Below are positions 36,074-44,667 of a stretch of 64,000 nucleotides of DNA, piece after piece. The position numbers were made by a program, and so were the translations under genes. Origin of the DNA: Streptomyces flaveolus (GTDB lineage Bacteria > Actinomycetota > Actinomycetes > Streptomycetales > Streptomycetaceae); contig NZ_BMRV01000003.1 of the NCBI RefSeq assembly GCF_014648815.1, positions 62,001 to 126,000 of the forward strand, read 5' to 3'. Position 1 is the first letter of the stretch; each line of letters opens with the position of its first letter. A model generated the notes under the pieces. The model ran no database searches. It was given only the letters and a program-made list of their open reading frames with translations, and was not told the DNA's origin.

Positions 36074-37294
36074 CTAGGACAGGCGGACCGGCAGCTCGTA
36101 CAGGTCGTTCTGCGTGACCACCGGCTTGTTGCGCAGTCCGGACACCGGCACCGCCAGGTCCAGCCCGGGGAAGCGCGCGTAGAGGGCGGGGAGCGCCACC
36201 CCGGCCTCCAGGCGGGACAGCGCCGCGCCGGGGCACACGTGCGGGCCGTGCCCGAACGCGATGTGCCGGTTCCGCGAGGTGCGGGTGATGTCGAACGCGC
36301 CCGCCGTCGGACCGTGCGCCCCCTCGTCCCGGCCCAGCGCCCCGTACGACACGATCAGCGCGTCCCCGGCGGGCAGCACCCTGTCGCCGACCGGGACGTC
36401 CTCGGTCGCGAAGCGGATCAGAACGTGCGAGGTGGGGGTCGAGTACCGCAGCGTCTCCTCGACCACCGCGGACCAGTCCGCCTCGCCGGACAGCACCAGG
36501 GCGCGCTGCTCCGGGTGCGCGGACAGGTTGACGACGGCGTTGACGATCAGCGAGATCGTCGTCTCGTGGCCCGCGGCGACCATCAGCTGGAGCGTGGAGA
36601 CGATCTCCTCGTCCGTGAGGCGGTCGCCGTCCTCGGAGGCCATGACCAGCGCGCTGGTCAGGTCGTCACCGGGCGTGGCACGCTTCGCGGCGACCGTCTC
36701 CGCCATGATCCCGGCCAGCTCGGTGAGGGTGGCGACGACCTCCTCGGGCGGGGTCTGGGTCGAGAAGAACTTCTCGAACAGCACCTTCAGCCGGGGCAGC
36801 CGGGCCTCCTCGATCCCCATGAGGTCGGCGACGACGTACATCGGCAGCGGGTAGGCGAAGGCCGCCTTGAGATCGACGACGCCGTCCGTGGGCAGTTCGT
36901 CCAGCAGCCGGTCGGTGAGCTCCGTGATCCGCCCCCGCATGTGTTCGACGCGGCGCACGGTGAGCGCCTGCGCGACGAGCGCCCGCAGCCTGCGGTGCTC
37001 GGCGCCGTCCACGGTGAGCATGGAGCGGCCCGGGTTGGCCAGGCCGATCAGCGGCCAGTCCGCGGGGATCTCGCCCCGCTGCCACGCCCCCCACACGTTG
37101 ATGTCCTTCACCAGGCGGGGGTCCGTGAGGAGGGCCTTGGCCTCGGCATGGTGGGTGACCGCCCAGATGGGCACGCCGCCCGGCAGCTCCACGGCGGCGA
37201 GCGGTCCGGCCGCGCGCAGCCGGGCGCTCTCGCCCTCCAGGTCGGTGACGAACGGATCCAGCGGTATCCGCGCCTCTTCGGTACCGGTCGTCAT
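36074..37294 (-). CDS. Cytochrome P450
   Basis: A 406-residue class I bacterial P450. The I-helix motif AAGHETT carries the acid-alcohol pair, the K-helix ExxR is in EETLRYS, and the haem loop FGHGPHVCPGAAL holds the axial cysteine. These are all canonical, so it should be an active monooxygenase requiring ferredoxin and reductase from elsewhere, since none is adjacent. It resembles actinomycete CYP107/CYP105-like soluble enzymes that hydroxylate secondary metabolites or xenobiotics. It is transcribed alone, near the GAF-ANTAR gene on the same strand. Confidence 0.92.
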   Translation of the reverse strand: MTTGTEEARIPLDPFVTDLEGESARLRAAGPLAAVELPGGVPIWAVTHHAEAKALLTDPRLVKDINVWGAWQRGEIPADWPLIGLANPGRSMLTVDGAEHRRLRALVAQALTVRRVEHMRGRITELTDRLLDELPTDGVVDLKAAFAYPLPMYVVADLMGIEEARLPRLKVLFEKFFSTQTPPEEVVATLTELAGIMAETVAAKRATPGDDLTSALVMASEDGDRLTDEEIVSTLQLMVAAGHETTISLIVNAVVNLSAHPEQRALVLSGEADWSAVVEETLRYSTPTSHVLIRFATEDVPVGDRVLPAGDALIVSYGALGRDEGAHGPTAGAFDITRTSRNRHIAFGHGPHVCPGAALSRLEAGVALPALYARFPGLDLAVPVSGLRNKPVVTQNDLYELPVRLS

Positions 37295-37407
37295 CGGGCA
37301 TGGCCTCCGGGGCAGTGGTCGGCGGCACGGCTGAGCGGGGAGCTTCCGTGCGGCGCCTCAACGGGCGATCAGTGTACGAGAGTTCGTGATCGCCGAAGGG
37401 GGTGGGC

Positions 37408-38097
37408 TCAGGGAAGGCCGCCCCGCTCGCAGACCAGCCGGGCGACGTCGCGGAGCTTGACGTTGCGCTCCTGGGAGTAGCGGCGCAGCGCGGCGAAGGC
37501 CTGGTCCTCGGTGAGACGGTGACTGCCCATCAGGATGCCCATGGCCTCGCCGATCGTGTGCCGGGTGCCGATGGCCTCCTGCAACTGGGCCTGCGTGCGG
37601 GCGCTGGAGAAGGCGACCGAGGCGTGCGAGGCCAGCAGCCAGCCGGCGGTCTCGCTGGCCTCGGTGAAGGCCCCGGGCCGGCGGGAGTAGAAGTTCAGCG
37701 CGCCGAGGTCCTCGTCCTCGGTGAACAGCAGGATGCCCATCATGCTGCCGAGGCCCAGCTTGCGGGCCTCGGGCACGTACTTGGGCCAGCGCTCCGCCAC
37801 GTCGGTGAAGTCGGCGATCCGGAACTGGCGCTCTCCCTGGGAGGTGCGGGCGGCGTCGAAGCAGGGCCCCTCTCCGACGCGTTCCTGGAGCTGGTCGCTG
37901 TCGATCACCAGCTGCTCGGTGGGCGCCAGCGACTGCACCCGTCTGCCGCGCAGCAGGAGGATGCCGGCGGCGTCGCACCCCTCGACCAGCTCGGTGGCCG
38001 CGCCGGTGATCCGCTCCAGCGTGTCGCGTACGGACTCCTGGGCCAGCAGATCCCGCGCCAGCGAGGCCATCTTCTCGGCGAACGTTCGCCAGTCCAT
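37408..38097 (-). CDS. GAF-ANTAR RNA-binding antiterminator-type regulator
   Basis: A 229-residue protein with an N-terminal GAF domain (about 15-150; EGPCFDAARTSQGERQF is typical) and a C-terminal ANTAR domain (about 165-225, with LQEAIGTRHTIGEAMGILM). ANTAR proteins bind two-hairpin RNA motifs and prevent termination. The GAF domain would sense a ligand or redox state. Its target RNA is not obvious in this window. ATG 38097 is used. The gene ends 113 bases before the P450 start on the same strand, so cotranscription is possible. Confidence 0.88.
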   Translation of the reverse strand: MDWRTFAEKMASLARDLLAQESVRDTLERITGAATELVEGCDAAGILLLRGRRVQSLAPTEQLVIDSDQLQERVGEGPCFDAARTSQGERQFRIADFTDVAERWPKYVPEARKLGLGSMMGILLFTEDEDLGALNFYSRRPGAFTEASETAGWLLASHASVAFSSARTQAQLQEAIGTRHTIGEAMGILMGSHRLTEDQAFAALRRYSQERNVKLRDVARLVCERGGLP

Positions 38098-38545
38098 GCC
38101 GTCCTCCCGTTCCGCCGTGCCGGCGCGTCACTGCGTCGGTCGACCCTCTAGGAGTGCCCGGGGGCGAGCGGATGCAAAAGCGCCGGGAGTCGCCCGGGGC
38201 GGGGTCCCGCGACATCTTGTTTCGCGCTGCATCTACACGCATCACGCGCTGATGGACATCCCGTCACGGGCCACCCGGTCCCGCCGTGACGCTCGCCTGC
38301 AACACGCATCTATGTCGCGAATGCACCGGATTGACGCGGCAGGGCCGCACCAGCACCGGCCTCGCGGCCCGAAGCACCAGGTCACACCACCCTGGCCACC
38401 CCGGGAGGGCTGCTTCCTCTGAAACCGCCCGAGATCATTCTGAGCCTGCCGGGCGGGGGAGGTGTCTGAGGATGGGCGCCCGGAAGGCTGTATCGTTGCT
38501 GTGTTCGTGCTTGTTCAGGAGCTGAGGATCGGGGAGGTGAGGTTG
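38098..38545. other. 448-base intergenic region at the edge of the accessory stretch
   Basis: No frame here has a convincing ribosome site or family match; an ORF starting at 38286 codes for a Thr/Arg/His-rich string that does not look like protein. The left part holds the GAF-ANTAR promoter. Near the right end a somewhat less GC-rich tract (TGTATCGTTGCTGTGTTCG) may be a promoter for the short ORF and acetyltransferase that follow. Confidence 0.45.
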
Positions 38546-38611
38546 ATGACCGCGCTCGAGGCCACCGTGCGCAGCGCCCGGGTCTCCCTCACGTCCCGGA
38601 CCGTGGCCTGA
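38546..38611 (+). CDS. 21-residue ORF, candidate leader of the acetyltransferase
   Basis: ATG 38546 follows GGGGAGG at eight bases and opens MTALEATVRSARVSLTSRTVA before TGA at 38609-38611 (quoted peptide is 21 residues; its core is ALEATVRSARVSLTSRT). It precedes the acetyltransferase start by 76 bases. The peptide lacks the His-Asp-Cys pattern of Streptomyces sulfur leader peptides. It could be a regulatory upstream ORF, or chance. Confidence 0.3.
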   Translation: MTALEATVRSARVSLTSRTVA

Positions 38612-38687
38612 CCCCCTGCACCCTCGCTGAGAGCGTGAGCTCGCGGGCAACCACACGAACATCTCCTGGAACGGATCTTCCATCGTC

Positions 38688-39200
38688 ATGGGCGACACCT
38701 GGATCACGCGCGCCGAAACCAGCGCCGACATCCCCGCCATTCGCGATATCGTCCTCGCCGCCTTCCCCACCCCGGCGGAGGCCGACCTCGTCGACGCCCT
38801 GCGCGCCGACCCGACTGCCTGGATCGATGGCCTCTCCCTCGTCGCGGCGAACGAGGCCGGCCACCCGGTGGGCTACGCCCTGCTGACCCGCTGCCACATC
38901 GACACCACCCCGGCCCTGTGCCTGGCCCCGTGCGCCGTGCGCCCGGAGCAGCATCGGACCGGTGCGGGCACCGCGGCCATCCGCGCGGCCCTGGCCGCGG
39001 CAAGGTCACTGGGCGAGCACCACGTGGTCGTCCTCGGGCACCCGGCCTACTACCCCCGGTTCGGGTTCACCCGTGCCTCCGGCCACGGCATCAGCCTGAC
39101 CATCGACGTCCCCGACGACGCCCTGATGGCAATCAGCCTCGACGCCGACCATCCGCTCCCCAGCGGAACCGTCCACTACGCCGCTGCGTTCGGCATCTGA
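38688..39200 (+). CDS. GNAT-family N-acetyltransferase (YhbS-like)
   Basis: A 170-residue acetyltransferase. The acetyl-CoA-binding stretch is VRPEQHRTGAGTAAIRAAL (Q/R-x-x-G-x-G/A motif A), followed by VVLGHPAYYPRFGFTRASGHGI, typical of YhbS-type GNATs. The N-terminal half carries ITRAETSADIPAIRDIVLAAF, the usual first helix. The substrate is unknown. It follows a short upstream ORF and may be regulated through it. It lies at the left end of a stretch with mobile-element remnants. Confidence 0.82.
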   Translation: MGDTWITRAETSADIPAIRDIVLAAFPTPAEADLVDALRADPTAWIDGLSLVAANEAGHPVGYALLTRCHIDTTPALCLAPCAVRPEQHRTGAGTAAIRAALAAARSLGEHHVVVLGHPAYYPRFGFTRASGHGISLTIDVPDDALMAISLDADHPLPSGTVHYAAAFGI

Positions 39201-39201
39201 C

Positions 39202-39476
39202 CCGCCTCGTGCCGGGCGGGGGCTCCAAGCTCCCGCCCGGCACACTCCACCGGGCGCCGATCTGGGGTTCTCCTCGTCGTCGTGCTGCCCATGACGCCCC
39301 GAGCAAGGCCAACAACGGCATCGACACGTCCGCGCCCCCGTGCGCAGAACAGCAGCTGCGTGGTTCTGCCGGGTTCACTCCCCTTCCCGTCGGTGAGGAC
39401 GTCGGGGTGGTGTCGCCCTTGCTGGGCGATCGCGGTATGCCCGTGCCCGGCCCAGAGTGCCCGCACCGCATCGCTC
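39202..39476. other. Intergenic region, no gene recognised
   Basis: Between the convergent acetyltransferase and small protein genes. Several overlapping frames on the minus strand are open but show no consistent codon bias or family match; they might be relics. No terminator-like hairpin stood out. Confidence 0.4.
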
Positions 39477-39701
39477 TCAAGCTGAGCGGGAGTTTCCGCC
39501 CCACAACTGACTCCTCAGCACGCGAACGCTATCGAGGAAGGCGCGGTGGGCCCGGCGACCGGCCGCGCCGATGCCGTTGGCGAACTGCCGCAGGACCTCG
39601 CGCCGCTCGGAGACGAAGTGGTCGCCGCACTGTCGATCCGGACCGGAGCCGGCAGGCCGGCGTTCCGCCGCGGCGGTGGCCCGCTCGTCGAAGCCGGCCA
39701 C
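39477..39701 (-). CDS. Small basic protein downstream of the membrane protein
   Basis: A 74-residue protein, not recognised. GTG 39701 is eleven bases after the stop of the membrane protein at 39713 and has AGGA six bases upstream. Third codon positions are almost all G or C, which supports coding. The sequence is Arg-rich with helices such as SERREVLRQFANGIGAAGRR and ends RSQLWGGNSRSA. It may be an accessory of the membrane protein or a fragment of a larger gene. Confidence 0.5.
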   Translation of the reverse strand: MAGFDERATAAAERRPAGSGPDRQCGDHFVSERREVLRQFANGIGAAGRRAHRAFLDSVRVLRSQLWGGNSRSA

Positions 39702-39712
39702 CGGTCGTCCTG

Positions 39713-41125
39713 TCACGCGCGCACGCGCGCGTCCCCGCTCGTCGGCCGTTCCCAGCCTGGAAGCGGCAGGGTGCGGCGCCAGGCGGGGGCCACGAGTACG
39801 GCTGTCAGCATGGCGGCGACGGGTGTGAGGGCGAGCGGGAGGTAGCCGGTGAGGTGGCCGGCGTTCCCGGTCAGGGCCGGGAGCAGGGACGCCCCGACCG
39901 CCACGTACAGCCCGACGACGGTGAGCCGGATGCCGGGGGAGGTACGGCAGACACCCCTCCAGGGCCGGGTTGCCGTGTCGGGGGTGGTCGTCTCCTGCGT
40001 CGCCGCGCCCGTCAGGCGGCGGATGTCGGAGCGGGAAACGGAGCAGTCGAAGCTCTGGCCGTCGGGGGCGACGAATGCCGCCGGGACCAGGCCCGCGCCG
40101 TTCACCATGCTCCAGCGCCGGGACCAGACCAGCCAGCCCGTCCTCTCGCCGAACTCCGTCGCCAGGGCGAGGATCTCGGCACGGTCGACATGCAGTTCGA
40201 CCGCGGTCACACCGTCGACTTCGGCGCTCAGCCAGACCCTGTCGACCACCTTGGTGCTGCCGGCCCGGCCGCCGACCGTGGTGCGGGCGTCGTGGACCGC
40301 GGTCAGCCGCTCCACGTACCCGGCGTTCACCCGCCCCGTCGCCGCGTCCTCGGTCAGCAGCCGGCGCGGACCGTACGCGCTGACCCGCTCCGGGTTCACG
40401 ACGGCGGCGGCCGCCCAGCACGCCACGAGCAGGAGAACCGCGAACGGCATCAGCGTCCCGCCCTCGAACGGCACGTACCAGGGTGAGAGGTACGACGAGA
40501 GGTCCACACCGTCGTCCACCCAGCCGCCCAGTCCAGGGCGGCCGGGTGCGTGCAGAACCCGGACGTCCATGCCCTCCTCCGGCGACGAGCCGACGATCCC
40601 GCGGTCCACGGCGAGCACCGTGCCATCAGCCAGTTCGACCCGCAGATCCGCGAAGTAGTAGGCGCCCCGCTTGCCCTTGCCGACTCCGGTGGGTTCCCGG
40701 TCGTCGGCCTGGACGACGGTCCCGGTCGATATCTGCGGCTGCGCCCGCTGGATCGCGTCGAGCGCCTCGCTCTGGGTGCCGTCCGGCCGCAGCCCCACGA
40801 GGAAGGCCGAGGCGATGGCGGTGGCGGCGAGCACGAGGGCGAACGCGGGGCCGAGCGGGACGGGGAAAGACCGGGGGAGCGCTGAGGGGATCGGCGGAAG
40901 CTCCTCGTCGAGCCCGGGGGCGGGCGGGCCCGGCTCCGACAAGGGCGCCCGGCGTGTGGCCACTACCCACCCCAGACCGCACACGAGTGCCATCGTCATC
41001 GAGACCAGCATGTCGACGCGCGGCGTCGCGGCGGTGAACCGTACGACGGGAAGGAGGACTACGGCCGCCGCGCATATCAGCGCCGCCGTCCCCCATCCGC
41101 GTGTCCAAACCGTGGATCTTCGCAT
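39713..41125 (-). CDS. Multi-helix membrane protein, unrecognised (DUF3592-like region)
   Basis: A 470-residue membrane protein. Helices lie near residues 12-33, 38-54, 92-112 and 208-230, with two more in the last 70 residues (LTVVGLYVAVGASLLPAL, then TPVAAMLTAVLVAPAW). Between helices three and four is a soluble segment (GTVVQADDREP, DGTVLAVDRGIVGS, PGLGGWVDDG) reminiscent of DUF3592 domains; a larger soluble domain follows. Function is unknown. ATG 41125 lacks a clear ribosome site and an in-frame GTG lies six bases upstream, so the start is uncertain. A small gene follows on the same strand. Confidence 0.7.
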   Translation of the reverse strand: MRRSTVWTRGWGTAALICAAAVVLLPVVRFTAATPRVDMLVSMTMALVCGLGWVVATRRAPLSEPGPPAPGLDEELPPIPSALPRSFPVPLGPAFALVLAATAIASAFLVGLRPDGTQSEALDAIQRAQPQISTGTVVQADDREPTGVGKGKRGAYYFADLRVELADGTVLAVDRGIVGSSPEEGMDVRVLHAPGRPGLGGWVDDGVDLSSYLSPWYVPFEGGTLMPFAVLLLVACWAAAAVVNPERVSAYGPRRLLTEDAATGRVNAGYVERLTAVHDARTTVGGRAGSTKVVDRVWLSAEVDGVTAVELHVDRAEILALATEFGERTGWLVWSRRWSMVNGAGLVPAAFVAPDGQSFDCSVSRSDIRRLTGAATQETTTPDTATRPWRGVCRTSPGIRLTVVGLYVAVGASLLPALTGNAGHLTGYLPLALTPVAAMLTAVLVAPAWRRTLPLPGWERPTSGDARVRA

Positions 41126-41335
41126 CTCCACATCCAACCCTGTCGACGGCCTCGGGGGGAGCCGGGGCTGATCCACCGCGATCTGCCCAGGTGTTGCGCC
41201 GGACGTCCACCACCTACCAGCCGAGCGCGCCACGAACGTCTCCGGCCCCAAGGCCCTTCCCGGCAACCGTTTCGGCCCGGCGGGGGTCCTCTCTGTCAGG
41301 TCCCGCCCGGGGCTGCCGGAAACAAGGGAGGGGGA

Positions 41336-41557
41336 GTGCCGTGGGGGTCCGTGAGCTGGTCCGCGAGTCCACGCTTGACCGTCGCCGGTGCCGGGCTGCT
41401 GAGTTGCTTCCTCGCCCACGGCGCCTGGCAGACCTCCCGCACGCCTGCGAAGGGCCGCCGTCGGGGCCTTGCCGCCGTGACCGCTGCCGGCTTCACCGGG
41501 GCCGCCGCGACGGCTCTGTTCCTGCTGCTCTACGCCCCGGGCTGCGACTGCCTGTGA
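41336..41557 (+). CDS. Small membrane protein, hypothetical
   Basis: A 73-residue frame with two hydrophobic stretches (LTVAGAGLLSCFLAHGAW and GLAAVTAAGFTGAAATALFLLL) and a short Cys-containing tail (GCDCL). A purine-rich GGGAGGGGGA lies just before GTG 41336, very close to the start. No family is recognised and it may be chance, but the two-helix profile and strong purine tract support a small membrane protein. Confidence 0.45.
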   Translation: MPWGSVSWSASPRLTVAGAGLLSCFLAHGAWQTSRTPAKGRRRGLAAVTAAGFTGAAATALFLLLYAPGCDCL

Positions 41558-41717
41558 CACCGCTCGGCTGGTCGAGGCCCGAGGGCCTGCGGGCGGGGCA
41601 GCACATCGCTGGGTTGCTCGTCCGACTGACTGCGCGCGCAGGATCCGGGCCGCCCGCACACGGAATCAGAAGTGCGACGGGGGGGCGAGAGGAGCTTGGC
41701 GCGGTAGTCTGACGATC

Positions 41718-42176
41718 ATGGCGGACTGGGGGATTCGGCCGGCTGCGATGGCGGACGTCGAGGCGGTGGCCGAGCTGCGGGCCGTGGTGCTGCGGGCAGA
41801 TCTGGAACGGCTCGGGCGGTATGACGATCAACGAGTGCGGCAGCGACTGCGGAACGGGTTCGCTCCGGCGCACACCTGGGTGATCGAGGTGAGCGGCGCT
41901 TTCGCCGGCTGTGTGTCGCTACGCCCGGCTGAGGACGCCCACTGGCTGGAGCACTTCTACCTGGCCCCGCACCTGCAGGGAAGCGGCATCGGAACGGCCG
42001 TGCTGCGTGTGCTCCTGGAGCGGTGCGACCGCGATGGCACCGTGGTCCGGCTGAACGTGTTGCAGGGCAGTCCGGCCCGGCGGCTGTACGAACGGCACGG
42101 ATTCACGCGCGAGACCGAGGATCCGGTGGACGTGTTCATGGTGCGTGAGCCGACCCCAGGCGTGCATGACGCATAG
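41718..42176 (+). CDS. GNAT-family N-acetyltransferase
   Basis: A 152-residue GNAT protein. The acetyl-CoA motif is HLQGSGIGTAVLRVLLE, preceded by EHFYLAP and followed by RLNVLQGSPARRLYERHGF, which is a well-preserved GNAT core. The N-terminus IRPAAMADVEAVAELRAVV is typical. The target is unknown. An IS5-type transposase remnant starts 30 bases after its stop, so its 3' flank is an old insertion site. Confidence 0.85.
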   Translation: MADWGIRPAAMADVEAVAELRAVVLRADLERLGRYDDQRVRQRLRNGFAPAHTWVIEVSGAFAGCVSLRPAEDAHWLEHFYLAPHLQGSGIGTAVLRVLLERCDRDGTVVRLNVLQGSPARRLYERHGFTRETEDPVDVFMVREPTPGVHDA

Positions 42177-42206
42177 TCACCTTGCGGGTGTGCGGCTGGG
42201 AAGACG

Positions 42207-42341
42207 CCAGACCGAACATGCCACCCCGAACCGAAGGACCAGGGGGCCAACCGCAAACGCGGTGGCAGTGGGGGCGGCCGGCCCACCGGCTTCGACAAGA
42301 CGATCTACAAGCAGAGAAACGAAGTCGAGCGCACGGTGACC
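42207..42341 (+). pseudogene. IS5-type transposase remnant
   Basis: In one frame this reads HPEPKDQGANRKRGGSGGG, RPTGFDKTIYKQRNEVERTV and onward. This pattern (PEPxDQ...NRKRRGSxGGRPxxFDxxxYKxRNxVER) is the conserved C-terminal region of IS5-family DDE transposases and includes the glutamate of NEVER, the last catalytic residue. The sequence then departs from the family (no NRLKxxR follows), and no upstream catalytic domain is present. It is therefore a short relic, about 45 codons. No terminal inverted repeats were found. Confidence 0.75.
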
Positions 42342-42432
42342 CGCACCGACCCTACGGGCCGCAGCACCCCGGTCCGAGCCGAAGCCGAGGCCGGCCAGCT
42401 CCCGCCACAGCTGCCGGCCACCTCAGCAGAAC

Positions 42433-42846
42433 TCACCAGGAACTGGCCGGCGGTCCAGCAGATTCCAGGGCGGACCGCACTTCCTCGACCGTCGGGGGAC
42501 CGGGGTCACCAACGGGCTGACCGACCTCTGACGACCAATCGGGACGGAAACGCGCCACGAAGTCGGCGAAGTCGGTCCGCAGATACCGAGAGTCCGACGG
42601 CTTCAGCCGGATCTGCTGACGGCTGTCGGCCCACCAGACCTCGAAATCGGCCACCGTGCCTTCCACCGGCCACTCATCGCCGCGTTCCGCAAGCAGCAGG
42701 ACGTCGACGAAGCCCCCGACACTCAGTCCGATGTCCACGAAGATCCCGATCGCCCCGGGCCGGGGAACCTTCACGACGGTCCCTTCGAAGACCTCCCCGA
42801 AGCGCAGCCCCTGCCGGATCCGGGCCCACTCGGCATCTGTCACCAC
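42433..42846 (-). CDS. S1-domain RNA-binding-like protein
   Basis: A 137-residue protein whose first 85 residues look like an S1/OB fold: GEVFEGTVVKVPRPGAIGIFVDIG (quoted in part), then VGGFVDVLLLAE and RQQIRLKPSD. S1 domains bind single-stranded RNA. The rest is a Asp/Pro/Glu-rich tail. GTG 42846 (or 42843) with GAGGA upstream is the likely start. Function is unknown; it may act in immunity or stress, or be a general conserved Streptomyces protein. Confidence 0.7.
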   Translation of the reverse strand: MVTDAEWARIRQGLRFGEVFEGTVVKVPRPGAIGIFVDIGLSVGGFVDVLLLAERGDEWPVEGTVADFEVWWADSRQQIRLKPSDSRYLRTDFADFVARFRPDWSSEVGQPVGDPGPPTVEEVRSALESAGPPASSW

Positions 42847-43077
42847 GGACGCATCCTCGCACCCCTCGGGTCCGCGACAAGTCCGGGCCTCGTGTCGTCG
42901 GATCCGCCGCTGTGTGCCGCCGTGCTTCCCGACGATCGTCCTGGTCGGCCGGGCTGGGGGTGGATGCTCTCCGGGCCGTCCGGGCGGGATTGCTTGCGGG
43001 GTTCGTCCTGCGAGGCCGCGCCGGGCCGCCTTGGGCCGGATGGCAGGCGGACGCAGTGCCGTGTGTGCATGTCGACC

Positions 43078-44289
43078 TCATTTGCGGTGCTTGCCGTGGC
43101 GTGGCCGGTGGTGGGTGCTGCGGGTGAAGGCGCAGGCGAGGCCGAGGCATTGCAGGACGGCGCAGACGGTGATCACGGTGTGTATGTCTGCCGGGTTGAC
43201 GAGTGCCATGAGGATGCCGGCGAGGGGGTAGGGCAGGAGCAGGATCAGCACGGTCACGGACAGGGTGCTGCCGAACACTTCGGCGGGAATGAGGTGGGAT
43301 CGAAGGGTGCGAAGTACGACGGTCAGGACGCTGTCGCCGGCCATGAAGACGGCGGTCAGGACCAGGTAGGCGGGGTAGGAGCCGGCGTGCGCGATGAGGA
43401 AGCACGGCACGATGGTCACCAGAGCGGCACAGCGGCCCACCCTCGTCAGTCCCCACCGGTCGATCGTGACGCGGCAGGTGGTGACCGCAAGCAGCGAGGC
43501 GGCGGCCGCGCAGGACCACACCAGGCCGACCGAGGCGCTGGACTGGCCGAGTTGCTTCACCACGATCACCGGGGTTGCCGCTTCCAGAAGACCGAGGGCC
43601 AGGTTGGACAGTGCCAGCCCCGCCACCAGCCATGCGAGCCTCGGCAGCGCGCGCAGGGTGGACCAGCCGGTCCGCCACCCCCGTGCCCCAGGCCCGGTTG
43701 CTTGTGGTGCCGACGGGGGCGCGTGACGTGTGCCCGGGGCGATGGCGGCCGTGAGCATCGATAAGCCGCTGATCACCGCGAGCATGCCGCTGGAGCCGCC
43801 CTGCTGCAGCAGGAGGCCGCCCGCCGCGGGGCCGGCCAGAGCAGCTGCCTGGTCGATGCCCAGCAGGACCGACTGGACGCGGTGTGCCGCGCCGCCGGCG
43901 TCCCGGCTGACGACCGCGCCCGTGCTCTCGGCCGCGATGTAGCTGAACTGGGTCAGGCACCCAGCGCACGCGGCCAGGAGCAGTACCAGGCTCGAGGCCG
44001 TTCGGACGTCGGTCATGGCCAATGTGGGCGCCGCAAGCCCCGCGACCAGCGCCCGGGCCGTGGCGGCCAGCCGGAAGACCCGAGCGGGTCCGAAACGGTC
44101 GACGGCCATGCCGGCCAGACTGAACGTGCACAGCCGTGGCGCCCACGCCAGCATGAAGGCGATCCCGGTCAGCGACGAGGAGTTCGTCGTGCCCAGCACC
44201 AGCAAGGGGATGCCGTAGGTGGCCATGGAGGCCGCGGCCGCATCCGCGAGGCGAGGCAGATACACACCCCGTACCCGGCCATGGGTCAC
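43078..44289 (-). CDS. MFS transporter (efflux type)
   Basis: A protein of about 403 residues with roughly twelve helices and the MFS motif A analogue AVDRFGPARVFR between helices 2 and 3. The profile (AWAPRLCTFSLAGMAVDRFG, GPAAGGLLLQQGG, GDSVLTVVLRTLRSHLIP) fits the MFS_3 / enterobactin-exporter-like group common in antibiotic and metabolite export. GTG 44289 is chosen because MFS similarity begins right after it, although its ribosome site is weak. The Lys/Arg-rich C-terminus (THHRPRHGKHRK) is unusual. It lies in a stretch with relics and may be imported. Confidence 0.75.
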   Translation of the reverse strand: MTHGRVRGVYLPRLADAAAASMATYGIPLLVLGTTNSSSLTGIAFMLAWAPRLCTFSLAGMAVDRFGPARVFRLAATARALVAGLAAPTLAMTDVRTASSLVLLLAACAGCLTQFSYIAAESTGAVVSRDAGGAAHRVQSVLLGIDQAAALAGPAAGGLLLQQGGSSGMLAVISGLSMLTAAIAPGTRHAPPSAPQATGPGARGWRTGWSTLRALPRLAWLVAGLALSNLALGLLEAATPVIVVKQLGQSSASVGLVWSCAAAASLLAVTTCRVTIDRWGLTRVGRCAALVTIVPCFLIAHAGSYPAYLVLTAVFMAGDSVLTVVLRTLRSHLIPAEVFGSTLSVTVLILLLPYPLAGILMALVNPADIHTVITVCAVLQCLGLACAFTRSTHHRPRHGKHRK

Positions 44290-44667
44290 GGTGCGGGCAT
44301 GCCGGGGCGGAGCGGACCGGACTTTCGTAGATATCAAGGAGACGTGCTTTTTCTGTGAACGGTAGCGGCGGTCAGTGATCGACAAGCAGGAAAAGGCGCA
44401 AGCCATGACAAAGTGACTTTTCTCGGCGAACCCCTTCCTACGAGAACTGGGCAGGCCACTTTCCGGACCGTGGTCACACAGGCGGACCCGCTCCCCGGCA
44501 GGGAGCGGCCGCCCGACGCCGTACAGCCCCCAACGGACGCGTGGGCGCTGCGGCGTAACACCGATGATCAACCGGCTCACTTCTAAGAGCGTGATCAACT
44601 TGCTAAACGTTACGCCGGGTAAGTCAAGGTCACGCATGCCGAGGCGAGTAGCCGGACCGCGCGGCTG
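44290..44667. other. Intergenic region with lower GC
   Basis: About 380 bases between the MFS start and the broken ABC ATPase. It is visibly less GC-rich than the rest (runs such as GCTTTTTCTGTGAACG and ATCAACTTGCTAAACGTTACG). It should hold the MFS promoter. The drop in GC suggests DNA acquired from elsewhere or a decayed junction. No gene is recognised. Confidence 0.45.

Noticed and set aside
38286..38525. 79-residue ORF in the intergenic region
   Set aside because: No ribosome site, poor codon bias and no resemblance to a known protein.
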